The translations under genes and the position numbers were made by a program. Positions 1 through 10,282 of a DNA stretch of 64,000 nt are shown here, one piece after another. The notes below the pieces were generated by a model. The model was not told the DNA's origin. It ran no database searches and saw nothing but the letters and a program-made list of their open reading frames with translations. Numbering within the stretch: position 1 is the stretch's first letter; the number at the start of each line of letters is the position of its first letter. The stretch spans positions 169,301 through 233,300 of the forward strand of contig CAJURU010000001.1 of assembly GCA_910588845.1 (NCBI GenBank), in the 5' to 3' direction. This DNA comes from an uncultured Lachnospiraceae bacterium (GTDB taxonomy: Bacteria > Bacillota > Clostridia > Lachnospirales > Lachnospiraceae).

Positions 1-3000
1 TCGCTTATCATAATGAAAATTTAGACAGAGACATCGCAATCAAAGTCAACGGCGAGACAGAACATGTCGTAACGGCGGATGAACTCAAGGAGAGTAAGAT
101 TGCGGCGGCAAGCAGCAAGGGGCTTTTCCTGGCAACGATCCGCAACGTGGCTTTGAAAGCGGGAGCCAATACGATTGAGGTTGCGGGTAAGAACGGTTGG
201 ACACTGGACTTTGTAAAAATGCTGGTGGTAAAGTCCGACGAGGAAGGCGTACTGCCGGAGGCAGACCCATTTTTACATAAACCGCACATCAAACGTTCCG
301 ATTCCGATATGCCGGGATATTGGAAAGATGTGACGAAGATTGAGATTACTGAGGACAAACCCATTACCTGGTGGAAAGAGCAGTATGCAAGGGCAGACGA
401 GGAGTGCGGCTATGCATGGAATTATGATTGGGACAAAGACGCCAATCAGAGGAATATCCTGACTGCGGCAAAGGCTGCAAGCGGAGAAGATTTCATTGCA
501 GAGGCATTTTCCAATTCCCCGCCTTACTTTATGACAAACAGCGGGTGTACCTCGGGGGCAACTGATTCCAGCAAAGACAACTTGCGCAAAGATTCCTACA
601 ATGCTTTTGCCGCGTATATGGCAGATGTGATTGAACATTACGCCGAGGCAGGCATTGTGGACTTTACGAGTGCAACGCCGATGAACGAGCCTTATACGAG
701 TTATTGGGGAGCGAACAGCGCCAAGCAGGAAGGCTGCCATTTCGATCAAGGCGAGTCGGAATCAACTATCATTGTCGCGTTTAAGAAAGAACTGGAAAAG
801 AAAGCGGCAGCTGCAACGAATGCCAACGTAAAAAATGTGCTGACGAATATTATTCTCTCCGGCACGGACGAGACCAGCATTGATACGGCGATTGATTCTT
901 ATAATAAATTGTCGAAAGAGGCGAAAAAGGCTATTACAAGAATTGACACCCATACATACAGCGGTTCTAAGCGTGCAGAATTGTCGGCTTTGGCGAAGCA
1001 GGAGAAAAAGAATCTGTGGATGTCTGAGATTGACGGTGCGTCCAGAGCAGGGACAAACGCTGGGGAAATGGCTGCCGGATTGGGCTTTGCCCAGAGGATT
1101 ATCACGGACGTCAATGGACTGAAATGTTCCGCCTGGATTATGTGGAACGCCGTTGACCTCAATGTTGACGCCAACAATGAATTTGACGCTGATTCGATTG
1201 AAGATTTAAAGAACAAGACAAACGACAGCGGTGAAGTTATGTACGACCCTGTGAATAAAGGCTGGTGGGGCATTGCCATCGGCGACCACAACAATAAAGA
1301 ACTTGTCCTGACAAGGAAGTATTATGCATATGGACAATTTTCTAAGTATATCCGTCCGGGATATACGATTATGGGCACCAGCGATGATGCAAATACATTG
1401 GCGGCTTACGACCCGACGGGCAAGAAAGCAGTGATTGTGGCTGTCAATACGGCGGGAGCAGATAAGACATGGAGGTTTGATTTGAGCAGATTTGAGACTA
1501 TAGGTAATACAATTACGGCAACCCGTACCAGCGGCGGAGACGTAGGCGGCGAGAACTGGGCGGATGTATCGTCTTCTGTAAATGCTCTTGCAAATACGGC
1601 AGACAGAACGTTTACGGCTACCGTAAAAGCAAACTCTATCACCACCTTTATTGTGGAGGGCGTGGAATTTGACAAGCAGAAAGACGACGAGCGCACCAAG
1701 AGGGCAGAAGATTTAAAGAAAATGCAGACGGAAGTAATGAGCGTTCTGGATTTAAGCGATTTGGATCTGGAAAGCCTTAATATTTCGTTGACGGCTGATA
1801 TGGTAAGCGGAAGCGCGCCGTGGAACAATGGAACAGAAAACACAGTCGACAAAGTGATAGACAACGATTACCGCACGTTCTTTGACGGCGTGGCGAACGG
1901 TTATGTGCAGATTGACTTAGGAGAAGCCAAAGCGATTGCAGCTTACGGCTATGCGCCGCGGTATGATGGCAAGGATAGTCAATATCTGGGCAGATGCGTG
2001 GGCGCCTCCCTTTATGGCTCCAACGACGGAAGCAGTTGGGAGTTGCTGCACACAATAACCAAAACGCCGAAAGCCGATACCATCAATTGTGCATATATGA
2101 ATGAGTTTGAGTCTGCGGCCGTTATGGGCAAGGCATACCGCTATTACAAATATGCGGTGGATTCTACAGGCAACTGCAATATTTCAGAATTGAGGCTCTA
2201 TGAAAAACCGGCCGATATCAATGTGCCCGACATGCCGGAGACTTTAGAGGAATGGGTTACCTATTGTGAAGGGAAGACTACCGGCCATACTTATACCCAA
2301 GCTACTCAGACTGCGTACAACGCGGCGCTTGCTTCAGCAAAAGCATTGAAAAATTCGCAGGATGTGCAGGCGCGGGAGAATGCACAGTATGCATTGTTTG
2401 ACGCTTACCTGAAATTAAAAGAAATTTATAATTATACAACCTTCTCCGGCGTGAACGGCGCTGCCATTTATGATGATAATGGCGAGTTTATCCAGGCGCA
2501 CGGCGGTCAGGTACAAAAGATCAAATACGATTACGATTACAATGGCAATGGTCAGATAGACGCAGATGAGCATGAGTTCTGGTATTGGATTGGTGAGGAC
2601 AAGACGAATGATTACCGTCCATGTCCGGGCGTCCATGTTTACATTTCCAAGGATTTGTTTAACTGGAAAGATATGGGATGTGTGCTCAGGACGGTGCCGG
2701 ACTGGCAGACATTTACGACGGATAAATATTTTACCGATCTTTACGGAGATTTGAATGAAGAACAGAAAAAAGCAGTTTACGCCGATATTTGGACGGATAA
2801 CGACTCCAACAATTCCGGGTGCGTAATCGAGCGTCCGAAAATGATTTACAATGATAAGACGAAACAGTATGTCATCTGGTTCCATGCAGACGGCCAGACG
2901 CCGGACAGCACAGGCGGCAACTATGCCAAGGCAAAAGCGGGCGTGGCAGTTTCAAGCAGCCCATTCGGGCCATTTAAGATGCAGGGTTCTTATCTGCTGA

Positions 3001-5423
3001 ATTATGTTGACGGTCTGAAACAAGGCTTTGCAGACGGGCATGGTAACGTGCGCGATATGAATGTGTTTAAGGATGATGACGGAACAGGGTATATTATTTA
3101 TTCCTCAGATGGAAATGCCAATATGTACATTGCAAAAATGAACGATTCTTATACAAATATTGCCAAGACAAATGAGCAGGGCGCTATCCAGGGCGTGGAT
3201 TTCTCCGTCAACTTTATTGGCAGTTCCAGGGAAGCGCCGGCAATGTTCAAGTATAAGGATAAGTACTACCTGATTACTTCAGGCTGTACCGGCTGGACGC
3301 CCAATGCATCACAGTATGCAGTGGCAGATAATCCCCTGGGTCCCTGGACTGTGATGGGCGACCCCAGTATCGGAGAGGACGCCAATACCACATTCTTTAC
3401 GCAGAGTACCTGTGTGATCCCGGTGGATGCTGAAAAAGGCAGGTTTATCTACATGGGAGACCGTTGGTATAATGAAAATAATAGCAATGGAGTTACGGTA
3501 GGACCCGGAGCGGGCGGTAAACTGAGGGATTCCAGGTATGTATGGCTGCCGATTGAGTTTACCGGTGACGATACGATTGCACTGAGACGTTACAGCGATT
3601 GGAACATGAGTGTTTTTGACGGCATAGAGCCGTATGAGATTGTGACAAAACTTCCGAAGACGGCAAAATCCGTGGCAGAATTGAAGGAAGGATTGCCAAA
3701 TAAGATAAAGATTAAGTTTGCTTCCGGGAATACGGAGATTGAAGCTTCCGTTACCTGGGATACAGAAAATATGCCGGCGGAAAAGACTCTCGGCGAGGTG
3801 GCTGTGCCGGGAACTATGACATACGCCAAGGGCGGTAAAAATTATGAGCGTGCAATTACTCACAAAGCAACGCTGTTTAATGAGAAGCTTATCTATTTCT
3901 TTGACTGTGCAGCGGAAGATTCCGCATATCTGGAACTTCTGAAAACGGAGCTTGGAGCTGTTCTGCGCAATGAGGATGCCGATCGGCAGTATGAAGTGGA
4001 GAACCTTGCCGGGTATACCGGAAATAGAGGCGATGAAGGTATTGCCGGCGACGATACGACGTATGATTTCGGCGTCAAGAGCGACGGTACGGACATGTGG
4101 TCACAAGGCTACTGGGCAACAAAGGGCAGTACGATTGATTATGCGTTTGTCTTAGAAGCGGGAACTTATACGGTGGCTACCGGTTACCATGAGTGGTGGA
4201 GCGGCGACAGGAAGACGAAGATTGTTGTCACATCGAATGGCAAGAACATTGCTTCCTCAGACGAGTTTTCTGTGGCAGGCAGCAAGAACCTCCAGGAGAA
4301 CGTATCATTTACTTTAAAAGAGAATGCCAAAGTTACCGTGAGCATCACCGGAAACGGGCAGGATCCAATTCTTAGCTGGATCGCGATGATTCAAGATGAG
4401 AAGACAGGTGAATTTGGCAGTACAGATACGCAAGATTTAAAAGAGCTCATCGGCGCTGCTGAAGGAAAAGAAAAAGGCAATTACACAGACACGAGCTGGA
4501 ATAAATTCCAGGCAGCTTTGGAGAAGGCAAAAGAAGTACAGAAGTACGTGCTTTCTACAGCGGAAGAAATTGCGGCGGCTACAGCAGAACTCAGAGACGC
4601 TATGGGCGCATTGCAGACGCCTAAAGAGTATTTACAGTCATCTATTGAGAAGATTGCCATTTCGGAATCGAACGCAGTCAACTATGAGAAAGACGCTATG
4701 TGGGAGTATTACCAGCAAGTTCTGGCAAGTACAAAAGGTCTTCTGGCAAAAGAGGATTTGACGGAAGCAGAGGCGGAAGCAGCATTGAAAGAACTGCGGG
4801 ACACCATAGAATTGCTGACGCCGAAAAAGACTACGCCGCAGCCGCCGAAACCGCCGGTAACGGAGAAGAAGAACCAGGTAATCACTGTCAAGGCAAGCTT
4901 CACCAAGGCGTATGGCGATAAGGCGTTCAGCCTGGGTGCAAAGGTCAAGACGGGTAACGGCAAATTGTCATACAAGAGCTCAAACAAGGCGGTTGCAGAC
5001 TATAATACAAAGACAGGAAAGATAACGCTTAAGGGAGTCGGCGTCTGCACGATCACGGTAACGGCGTCTGAAACGACGGCTTATAAGCAGAAGACGACCA
5101 AAGTGACAATAAAGGTCAATCCTAAGAAAGCGAAATTAAAGACGCTGAAACCGGGCAAGAAGAGCCTCAAAGTAACCTGGACCAAGGATGCCAAAGCAAC
5201 CGGATATGAGGTACAGTGCTGCTTAAAGAAGAACTTTAAATCCGGCGTCAAGAAATCGACGGTTAAGAAGGCGAAGACCACGTCCACTACATTTAAGAAG
5301 CTGAAAAAGGGCAAAAAATATTATGTGCGCATCCGTGCATACAAGAATGTAAAGGTAAACGGCAAGACAACGAAACTTACCGGCGCATGGAGCAAAGTAA
5401 TGACGAGCAAAAAGGTAAAATAA
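1..5423 (+). CDS. Secreted bifunctional galactanase, GH30 (subfamily 5-like) plus GH43 (subfamily 24-like), 5' partial
   Basis: The frame is open from position 3, so the true start lies upstream. Residues below count from the GTG at 147. Order: end of a CBM6/35-like beta-sandwich; GH30 module (about 35-500) with acid/base Glu181 in PMNEP and nucleophile Glu294 in WMSEID; F5/8-type C (CBM32-like) about 549-690; FIVAR helix; GH43 about 765-1150; Big_4-like Ig; second CBM about 1280-1420; two FIVAR repeats; proline-rich linker; Ig-like and lysine-rich Fn3-like tail. In GH43, Glu895 (IERPK), Glu1029 (REAPAMF) and Gln1086 (FTQST) fit exo-beta-1,3-galactanases, which use Gln where other GH43 enzymes have Asp. 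GH30_5 enzymes are endo-beta-1,6-galactanases, so one polypeptide may attack both the side chains and the backbone of type II arabinogalactan. No LPXTG motif is seen. Substrate is inferred from family resemblance. Confidence 0.85.
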   Translation, partial: AYHNENLDRDIAIKVNGETEHVVTADELKESKIAAASSKGLFLATIRNVALKAGANTIEVAGKNGWTLDFVKMLVVKSDEEGVLPEADPFLHKPHIKRSDSDMPGYWKDVTKIEITEDKPITWWKEQYARADEECGYAWNYDWDKDANQRNILTAAKAASGEDFIAEAFSNSPPYFMTNSGCTSGATDSSKDNLRKDSYNAFAAYMADVIEHYAEAGIVDFTSATPMNEPYTSYWGANSAKQEGCHFDQGESESTIIVAFKKELEKKAAAATNANVKNVLTNIILSGTDETSIDTAIDSYNKLSKEAKKAITRIDTHTYSGSKRAELSALAKQEKKNLWMSEIDGASRAGTNAGEMAAGLGFAQRIITDVNGLKCSAWIMWNAVDLNVDANNEFDADSIEDLKNKTNDSGEVMYDPVNKGWWGIAIGDHNNKELVLTRKYYAYGQFSKYIRPGYTIMGTSDDANTLAAYDPTGKKAVIVAVNTAGADKTWRFDLSRFETIGNTITATRTSGGDVGGENWADVSSSVNALANTADRTFTATVKANSITTFIVEGVEFDKQKDDERTKRAEDLKKMQTEVMSVLDLSDLDLESLNISLTADMVSGSAPWNNGTENTVDKVIDNDYRTFFDGVANGYVQIDLGEAKAIAAYGYAPRYDGKDSQYLGRCVGASLYGSNDGSSWELLHTITKTPKADTINCAYMNEFESAAVMGKAYRYYKYAVDSTGNCNISELRLYEKPADINVPDMPETLEEWVTYCEGKTTGHTYTQATQTAYNAALASAKALKNSQDVQARENAQYALFDAYLKLKEIYNYTTFSGVNGAAIYDDNGEFIQAHGGQVQKIKYDYDYNGNGQIDADEHEFWYWIGEDKTNDYRPCPGVHVYISKDLFNWKDMGCVLRTVPDWQTFTTDKYFTDLYGDLNEEQKKAVYADIWTDNDSNNSGCVIERPKMIYNDKTKQYVIWFHADGQTPDSTGGNYAKAKAGVAVSSSPFGPFKMQGSYLLNYVDGLKQGFADGHGNVRDMNVFKDDDGTGYIIYSSDGNANMYIAKMNDSYTNIAKTNEQGAIQGVDFSVNFIGSSREAPAMFKYKDKYYLITSGCTGWTPNASQYAVADNPLGPWTVMGDPSIGEDANTTFFTQSTCVIPVDAEKGRFIYMGDRWYNENNSNGVTVGPGAGGKLRDSRYVWLPIEFTGDDTIALRRYSDWNMSVFDGIEPYEIVTKLPKTAKSVAELKEGLPNKIKIKFASGNTEIEASVTWDTENMPAEKTLGEVAVPGTMTYAKGGKNYERAITHKATLFNEKLIYFFDCAAEDSAYLELLKTELGAVLRNEDADRQYEVENLAGYTGNRGDEGIAGDDTTYDFGVKSDGTDMWSQGYWATKGSTIDYAFVLEAGTYTVATGYHEWWSGDRKTKIVVTSNGKNIASSDEFSVAGSKNLQENVSFTLKENAKVTVSITGNGQDPILSWIAMIQDEKTGEFGSTDTQDLKELIGAAEGKEKGNYTDTSWNKFQAALEKAKEVQKYVLSTAEEIAAATAELRDAMGALQTPKEYLQSSIEKIAISESNAVNYEKDAMWEYYQQVLASTKGLLAKEDLTEAEAEAALKELRDTIELLTPKKTTPQPPKPPVTEKKNQVITVKASFTKAYGDKAFSLGAKVKTGNGKLSYKSSNKAVADYNTKTGKITLKGVGVCTITVTASETTAYKQKTTKVTIKVNPKKAKLKTLKPGKKSLKVTWTKDAKATGYEVQCCLKKNFKSGVKKSTVKKAKTTSTTFKKLKKGKKYYVRIRAYKNVKVNGKTTKLTGAWSKVMTSKKVK

Positions 5424-5439
5424 ATTAATGGAGGCAGAT

Positions 5440-8400
5440 ATGGGAAAGAAAACATGGAAGTCCGGTATCTCCCTGTTTCTGGCAGCAGCGCTTGCCGTGA
5501 CCAGCTTTGGCATGGCAAGCCCGCTGACAGCGGATGCGGCGAAAAATAGCGCCAGGACGTTGTCAGACGCGGGCATAGCTCTCGTATCGGATAACGACGC
5601 AGTGACGGGGGATAACGGTACATATTATATTGATGCGTTAAACGGAAATGACAGCAACGACGGCAAGTCAGAGGGCAAGGCCTGGAAATCTCTGTACAAG
5701 GCTTCTTCCTTACAGCTCGGCGCGGGCGGTAAAGTGCTTTTGAAAGCCGGATGTACCTGGAGCGATGAGAAACTGATGGTTAAAAACGCCAAAGGAACGA
5801 AAGAAAATCCGGTTATTGTCGGTAAATACGGCGAGGGTAAAAATCCCATCATCAACGGCAATGGAAGCAAATGGCTGGATAGCCAGAACCGCAGCGCTTT
5901 AAAGAAAGAGGACGTTGCGGCAGTGCATATCCAGAATTCCCAGTTCATCACAATTGAAAATCTGGAAGTGACAAACTGGGAGAGTGATAAGGCAGATTTG
6001 GAAGGAAAACTGGGCAAGACAAACTCTAACAGCAACAGCCCGGGACGGAAGATTCTCTTCGACCAGAGCAAGTATATGCTGACCGGAATCCTGGTGGAGA
6101 ACCATGACGCCGGGGAGCTGGCAGGCGTTACCATCCGCAATAATTATGTGCATGATGTCAATGGTTATATGTCGACGAACGGTTCAGAAGGGCACAAGAA
6201 GGGTTCCGGCGGAATTATGGTTCTCGTGACCGGCGGCGAGACGGAGTCATACTTTAAAGATCTGCAGATTGAGGGAAATGAAGTAAATAAAGTCTGCCAT
6301 GAAGCCATCTATATGGAAAGCTGCTGGGCAGCGCGTACGTTAGTCGGCGGCGCAGGCAGCCAGCAGGCAGGAAACAAGCCGTGGGTCGGATGGCCGAATG
6401 TCCATGTAAAGAATAATTACGTGCACGATGTAGCCGGGGACGGCATTGTTTTAATCAATGCGGACGGCGGCCTGGCAGAAAATAACCTGGTAGTTAAGGC
6501 TGCCAGCGAAGACTGGTATTATTCCAGAAATCCGGCGCATGCGGCAATCTGGGCATGGGACTGTAACAATGTGACATTCCAGAACAACGAGGCGGCTTAC
6601 ACAGAGAGCACGCAGGACGGTATGGCGTTCGATTCCGATTACGGTAACCAGAATATTTTATTCCAATATAACTACAGCCACAACAACAAGGGCGGCTTCT
6701 GGATGGCATGTCCGGGACCATATTATTCCATCAACTCTGTTGTCCGCTACAATGTCAGCGTCAACGACGGCCGGTATGACGGTTCCCGTATCCTCTGGGT
6801 TGGAGAATCAGGTAGTATCGGACATCAGGTTTACAACAATACCATGTATTGGGATGACAGCTACGACAATATACAGGCGGTAAAACAGGGCGCATGGATA
6901 TCAGGAAACGCAACGGCTAAGACAAGCGGAACGGATATTTACAATAACATCTTCTACGGAGACAGCCAGGAATTTGTCAACCATGAAGGCGTACATTACA
7001 GCAACAACTGTGTCTGGGGAGGCGCCGAGAAAGCATATCCCTGGGAGGAGGATCAAACCGGTATGGCAGCAGACCCCGGCCTCAAGGATTTGACGGCGGC
7101 AGGGCATACGGACGGAGCTTTCGCCAACGGTACGGTTACGCTCGGTTCCACAGCCGGTATGGAGTTGGCAGCATCTTCACCGTGTATTGATGCGGGCAAG
7201 GAGTATATGGCGGTTCCCAACGAGTCTTTCGACGCGGTGGAAAATGAGAAGCTTCCCAATGATAAGACACAGATTACACTGGAAAATAAAGATTATAAAG
7301 GCAATTCTGTTCCCTATAAAGCAGGGACGCAGGCAGCTGCCACAGAGAAAGTTGATCTTGGAGCGTTTGAGTTCCAGGGTGCGTCCACAGGCGACTATGC
7401 AGCTCCGGAAGAAGACAAAGCATGGTTACAGGAATTGTTAGAATTGGCGAAGGGCGTTGACAAGACAAAGTATGAGGATTCCAGCGTACAGGATTTAGAA
7501 GGAGCAATTGCAGACGCTAACACGGCATTGCAGAGCAAATCTGTACAGGTAAGCGCAATGGTATACCGCATGGAGCATGTACTTATGAATATGCTCAAAA
7601 AAGGCGAAGGCGGAGCCGGTTCAGCAGCAGACAATATGCTTACAGAGGCGCAGTCCGGGTTTGAAAGCGGAACCAGCGGCTGGGGACACTGGCCGGATGC
7701 AGTGTCTGTGACAGCTTCCAAAGAACAGAAGCGTACCGGCAGCCAGAGTTTAAAGATTGCACATACCGGCAAAGAGACAGCTTATTCGGAACTGGGAGGA
7801 ATCTCTGTACAGCCAAATACAGATTATATTTTTGAAGCATGGCTCTATTGCAGTACAAGTGATGCTTCCAAAGTGGAATTACAGGCAAAGCACCATAACA
7901 GCGTGACTTCTGACAAGAAGGATCATCCGTTGGGCAGTGTGAATCTGGAAAATGCGCAGGCAGATCCGGAACACTCCGGTTGGTATAAGGCAAAATTGGC
8001 AATAACAACAGAGGATTACAATAAGGTCAGCCTCGTTGTCAGCAGTAATCTTGAGACCGTTTATATGGATGACGCCGTGCTCTATCCGGCACAGAAGACG
8101 GTTACAAAACTGAACCGCACAAACATAGAGAAAGCGCTGGCAATGGAGCCGGAGTATGCGCAGACAGATTATCCGACTGCATTGTGGACCGCTTATCAGG
8201 AAGCGTACGCTGCTGCAAGGCTTGCGCGTGTAAATCCGGTGTCGGAACAGAAAGATATTGACACAGCAGCTTCCGCCCTCAACACAGCGTACCGCAATCT
8301 GGCAAAGAAAGCGGAGAAAACGGGACTTCTGCGCGCGTACTATACGGTGCAGGCTGCGAAGCAGAAGGGAAATTATACCGATGTCAGCTGGAACAGGTTC

Positions 8401-9099
8401 CAGACAGCGCTGCAAAATGCGAAACAGGTGTTAGACCAGGGAGACCAGGCTACGCAGGCGGCTGCCGACAAGGCTTTGGCTGATTTGAAGACGGCCGTGA
8501 ATAAATTGGAAGAGAAGGCGCCGATTGTAAATCCGCCGGCTGCGAAGAAAAATCAGACAATCAGCGTGAAATCTGCCATCACCAAAGCGTACGGCGACAA
8601 AGCGTTTAGTCTGGGAGCCAAGATAACGGCAGGTAATGGAAAATTGTCTTACAAGAGTTCTGACAATAAAGTGGCACAGCCAAACAGCAGCGGCAAGATA
8701 ACGATTAAGGGAATCGGAAAGTGTACCATTACAGTAACAGCGTCAGGGACTGCGACGTATAACGCTAAGACGACGAAGGTGACGTTGACCGTCAACCCTA
8801 AGAAAGCGAAATTAAAGGCTTTGAAACCGGGCAAAAAAAGTTTGAAAGTAACCTGGACAAAGGATGCGAAAGCGACCGGATATGAGGTACAGTGCTGCTT
8901 AAAGAAGAACTTTAAATCAGGCGTCAAGAAAGCGACTATCAAGAAAGCAAAGACAACTTCCACCACAATGAAGAAGCTCAAAAAGGGCAAGAAATATTAT
9001 GTGCGCATCCGTGCATACAAGACCGTGAAAATAGGCGGTAAATCAACGAAGCTTACTGGTGCATGGAGTAAAGTAATGACAAGCAAAAAGGTTAAATAA
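5440..9099 (+). CDS. Secreted right-handed parallel beta-helix protein with CBM, FIVAR, Ig-like and Fn3-like modules
   Basis: The start is ATG 5440, five bases after GGAGG (5430-5434), not the ATG at 5428 that overlaps that ribosome site. Residues 1-33 are a signal peptide ending near LTADA. Residues about 45-600 form a pectate-lyase-like beta-helix: YYIDALNGNDSNDG opening, then many short N-rich rungs (NNYVHDV, NNIFYG). Residues about 733-884 resemble a CBM4/9-type sandwich (ESGTSGWGHW). FIVAR helices and the same Ig-like/Fn3-like lysine-rich tail as the preceding protein follow. It lies 16 bases after the upstream gene and is surely co-transcribed, so it probably acts on the same plant polysaccharide as a glycosidase or lyase. 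I cannot assign a CAZy family or catalytic residues. Confidence 0.85.
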   Translation: MGKKTWKSGISLFLAAALAVTSFGMASPLTADAAKNSARTLSDAGIALVSDNDAVTGDNGTYYIDALNGNDSNDGKSEGKAWKSLYKASSLQLGAGGKVLLKAGCTWSDEKLMVKNAKGTKENPVIVGKYGEGKNPIINGNGSKWLDSQNRSALKKEDVAAVHIQNSQFITIENLEVTNWESDKADLEGKLGKTNSNSNSPGRKILFDQSKYMLTGILVENHDAGELAGVTIRNNYVHDVNGYMSTNGSEGHKKGSGGIMVLVTGGETESYFKDLQIEGNEVNKVCHEAIYMESCWAARTLVGGAGSQQAGNKPWVGWPNVHVKNNYVHDVAGDGIVLINADGGLAENNLVVKAASEDWYYSRNPAHAAIWAWDCNNVTFQNNEAAYTESTQDGMAFDSDYGNQNILFQYNYSHNNKGGFWMACPGPYYSINSVVRYNVSVNDGRYDGSRILWVGESGSIGHQVYNNTMYWDDSYDNIQAVKQGAWISGNATAKTSGTDIYNNIFYGDSQEFVNHEGVHYSNNCVWGGAEKAYPWEEDQTGMAADPGLKDLTAAGHTDGAFANGTVTLGSTAGMELAASSPCIDAGKEYMAVPNESFDAVENEKLPNDKTQITLENKDYKGNSVPYKAGTQAAATEKVDLGAFEFQGASTGDYAAPEEDKAWLQELLELAKGVDKTKYEDSSVQDLEGAIADANTALQSKSVQVSAMVYRMEHVLMNMLKKGEGGAGSAADNMLTEAQSGFESGTSGWGHWPDAVSVTASKEQKRTGSQSLKIAHTGKETAYSELGGISVQPNTDYIFEAWLYCSTSDASKVELQAKHHNSVTSDKKDHPLGSVNLENAQADPEHSGWYKAKLAITTEDYNKVSLVVSSNLETVYMDDAVLYPAQKTVTKLNRTNIEKALAMEPEYAQTDYPTALWTAYQEAYAAARLARVNPVSEQKDIDTAASALNTAYRNLAKKAEKTGLLRAYYTVQAAKQKGNYTDVSWNRFQTALQNAKQVLDQGDQATQAAADKALADLKTAVNKLEEKAPIVNPPAAKKNQTISVKSAITKAYGDKAFSLGAKITAGNGKLSYKSSDNKVAQPNSSGKITIKGIGKCTITVTASGTATYNAKTTKVTLTVNPKKAKLKALKPGKKSLKVTWTKDAKATGYEVQCCLKKNFKSGVKKATIKKAKTTSTTMKKLKKGKKYYVRIRAYKTVKIGGKSTKLTGAWSKVMTSKKVK

Positions 9100-9102
9100 A
9101 AT

Positions 9103-10173
9103 ATGCGAAACAGGTATGCGAGAAACATCCTGTGCATGACAGCAGTTTTTTGTGCCGCAGCAGTCATAGGCTGCGGCACAAAGACTGTGAAAGACAGCGA
9201 TGTTGTCATGGAAATTGCAGGACAAACCGTTGTGAAAGCGGAATATCAAATGATTCTTGGCGATTATGAATCTGAAATTAAGCGGCAGTATGATACGGAC
9301 ACGGCCAATCGTGAAGATTTTTGGACGTCCGGGAAGACCGGGGAGCGGCCGTTGGACAAGATTATGCAGCTTGCCGGGGAGGAATTGAAGGAGAAAAAGA
9401 CGATTGCGCAGTTTACCGTAGATTTGGGCATAGACGTACAGACAGATTATGTAACGTTAGCCGCGCAGATGGACAGTGAGAACGATGCGCGTGGTGCAGC
9501 CGATGAATCCGGAGACAATGTATATGGGATGACTTCATTTCAGATGCGTGAATATTACGATTATGTGTATACACAGTTGGAATATGAAGTAATGGAATCG
9601 TTGAAAAAAAGTCATGAAGCCACGAAGGAAGAGCTGCAAAATATATATCGGGAGAACCAGCAGGCGTACACGAGCGACGTGCGCGTTAAGATGCTGGTTG
9701 CAGAAGCAATGACAGAATCAGGGGATGGAGCGTCATCACAGGCGGCGGAATCAGAAAAAGGCCATATATGGCAGGCGGCAGAGGATATGAAAGAGAGCAC
9801 GGACTTGCAGTATCTTACAGAAAGATACCCGGATATCAGCTTTTACGAGCTTGAGATGACGTCTCAGAATATGCAGGAAGGCAAAAGCGGCGCATATATG
9901 CAGCGTTGGCTGACTGCATCCACGATGCAGCAGGGAGAAGTGTGCGAGCCTTTTGCTGTCGGGGAAAATCTGCTGGTTATGCGCTGTTTAGAGCGTACTG
10001 AGCACTCGGTACAGCCGTTTGAAGAGGTGGAAGGGCTGCTGAAAGATGATGTCCAGACCAACCGGGCTTATGAAGAGATAGAATCCCGGCAGAAAGAGGC
10101 AGAAATGAAATTGATAGTCACGCAGCAGCAGCTGGAAAAAATCGCCCTGGAAGCATTGCAAATGCCAGACTGA
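9103..10173 (+). CDS. PrsA/parvulin-like foldase lipoprotein
   Basis: 355-residue exported lipoprotein: positively charged N-terminus, hydrophobic segment and a lipobox ending VIGCG near residue 24. A SurA/PrsA-type N-terminal helical chaperone region follows (about 35-200), then a degenerate parvulin-like segment ending GEVCEPFAVGENLLVMRCLE and PFEEVEGLLKDDV. The gene starts three bases after the beta-helix gene stop and ends at a strong terminator, so it is the last gene of this operon. PrsA-type proteins help secreted proteins fold outside the membrane; here the likely clients are the two giant upstream enzymes (inference from context). The ribosome site is weak, suggesting translational coupling. 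Peptidyl-prolyl isomerase activity is uncertain because the catalytic motif is poorly preserved. Confidence 0.75.
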   Translation: MRNRYARNILCMTAVFCAAAVIGCGTKTVKDSDVVMEIAGQTVVKAEYQMILGDYESEIKRQYDTDTANREDFWTSGKTGERPLDKIMQLAGEELKEKKTIAQFTVDLGIDVQTDYVTLAAQMDSENDARGAADESGDNVYGMTSFQMREYYDYVYTQLEYEVMESLKKSHEATKEELQNIYRENQQAYTSDVRVKMLVAEAMTESGDGASSQAAESEKGHIWQAAEDMKESTDLQYLTERYPDISFYELEMTSQNMQEGKSGAYMQRWLTASTMQQGEVCEPFAVGENLLVMRCLERTEHSVQPFEEVEGLLKDDVQTNRAYEEIESRQKEAEMKLIVTQQQLEKIALEALQMPD

Positions 10174-10206
10174 TAAAAAAATAAATCAAATAATTTATAC
10201 AAACAG

Positions 10207-10263
10207 AAATGCTCCTTTTGTTAAGAAATGCATAATGGATTCTTAGCAAAAGGAGCATTTTGT
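10207..10263. terminator. Bidirectional Rho-independent terminator
   Basis: A stem of about 20 bp: AAATGCTCCTTTTG at 10207-10220 pairs with CAAAAGGAGCATTT at 10247-10260, extended inward by TAAGAA/TTCTTA. A-runs and T-runs flank both sides. It sits between the convergent foldase gene and typA and can end both transcripts. Confidence 0.9.
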
Positions 10264-10282
10264 TCCCCCTATATTTTCAAGT

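Noticed and set aside
1..9200. Many long minus-strand frames across the galactanase and beta-helix genes
   Set aside because: They are complements of strongly supported domains and lack ribosome sites.
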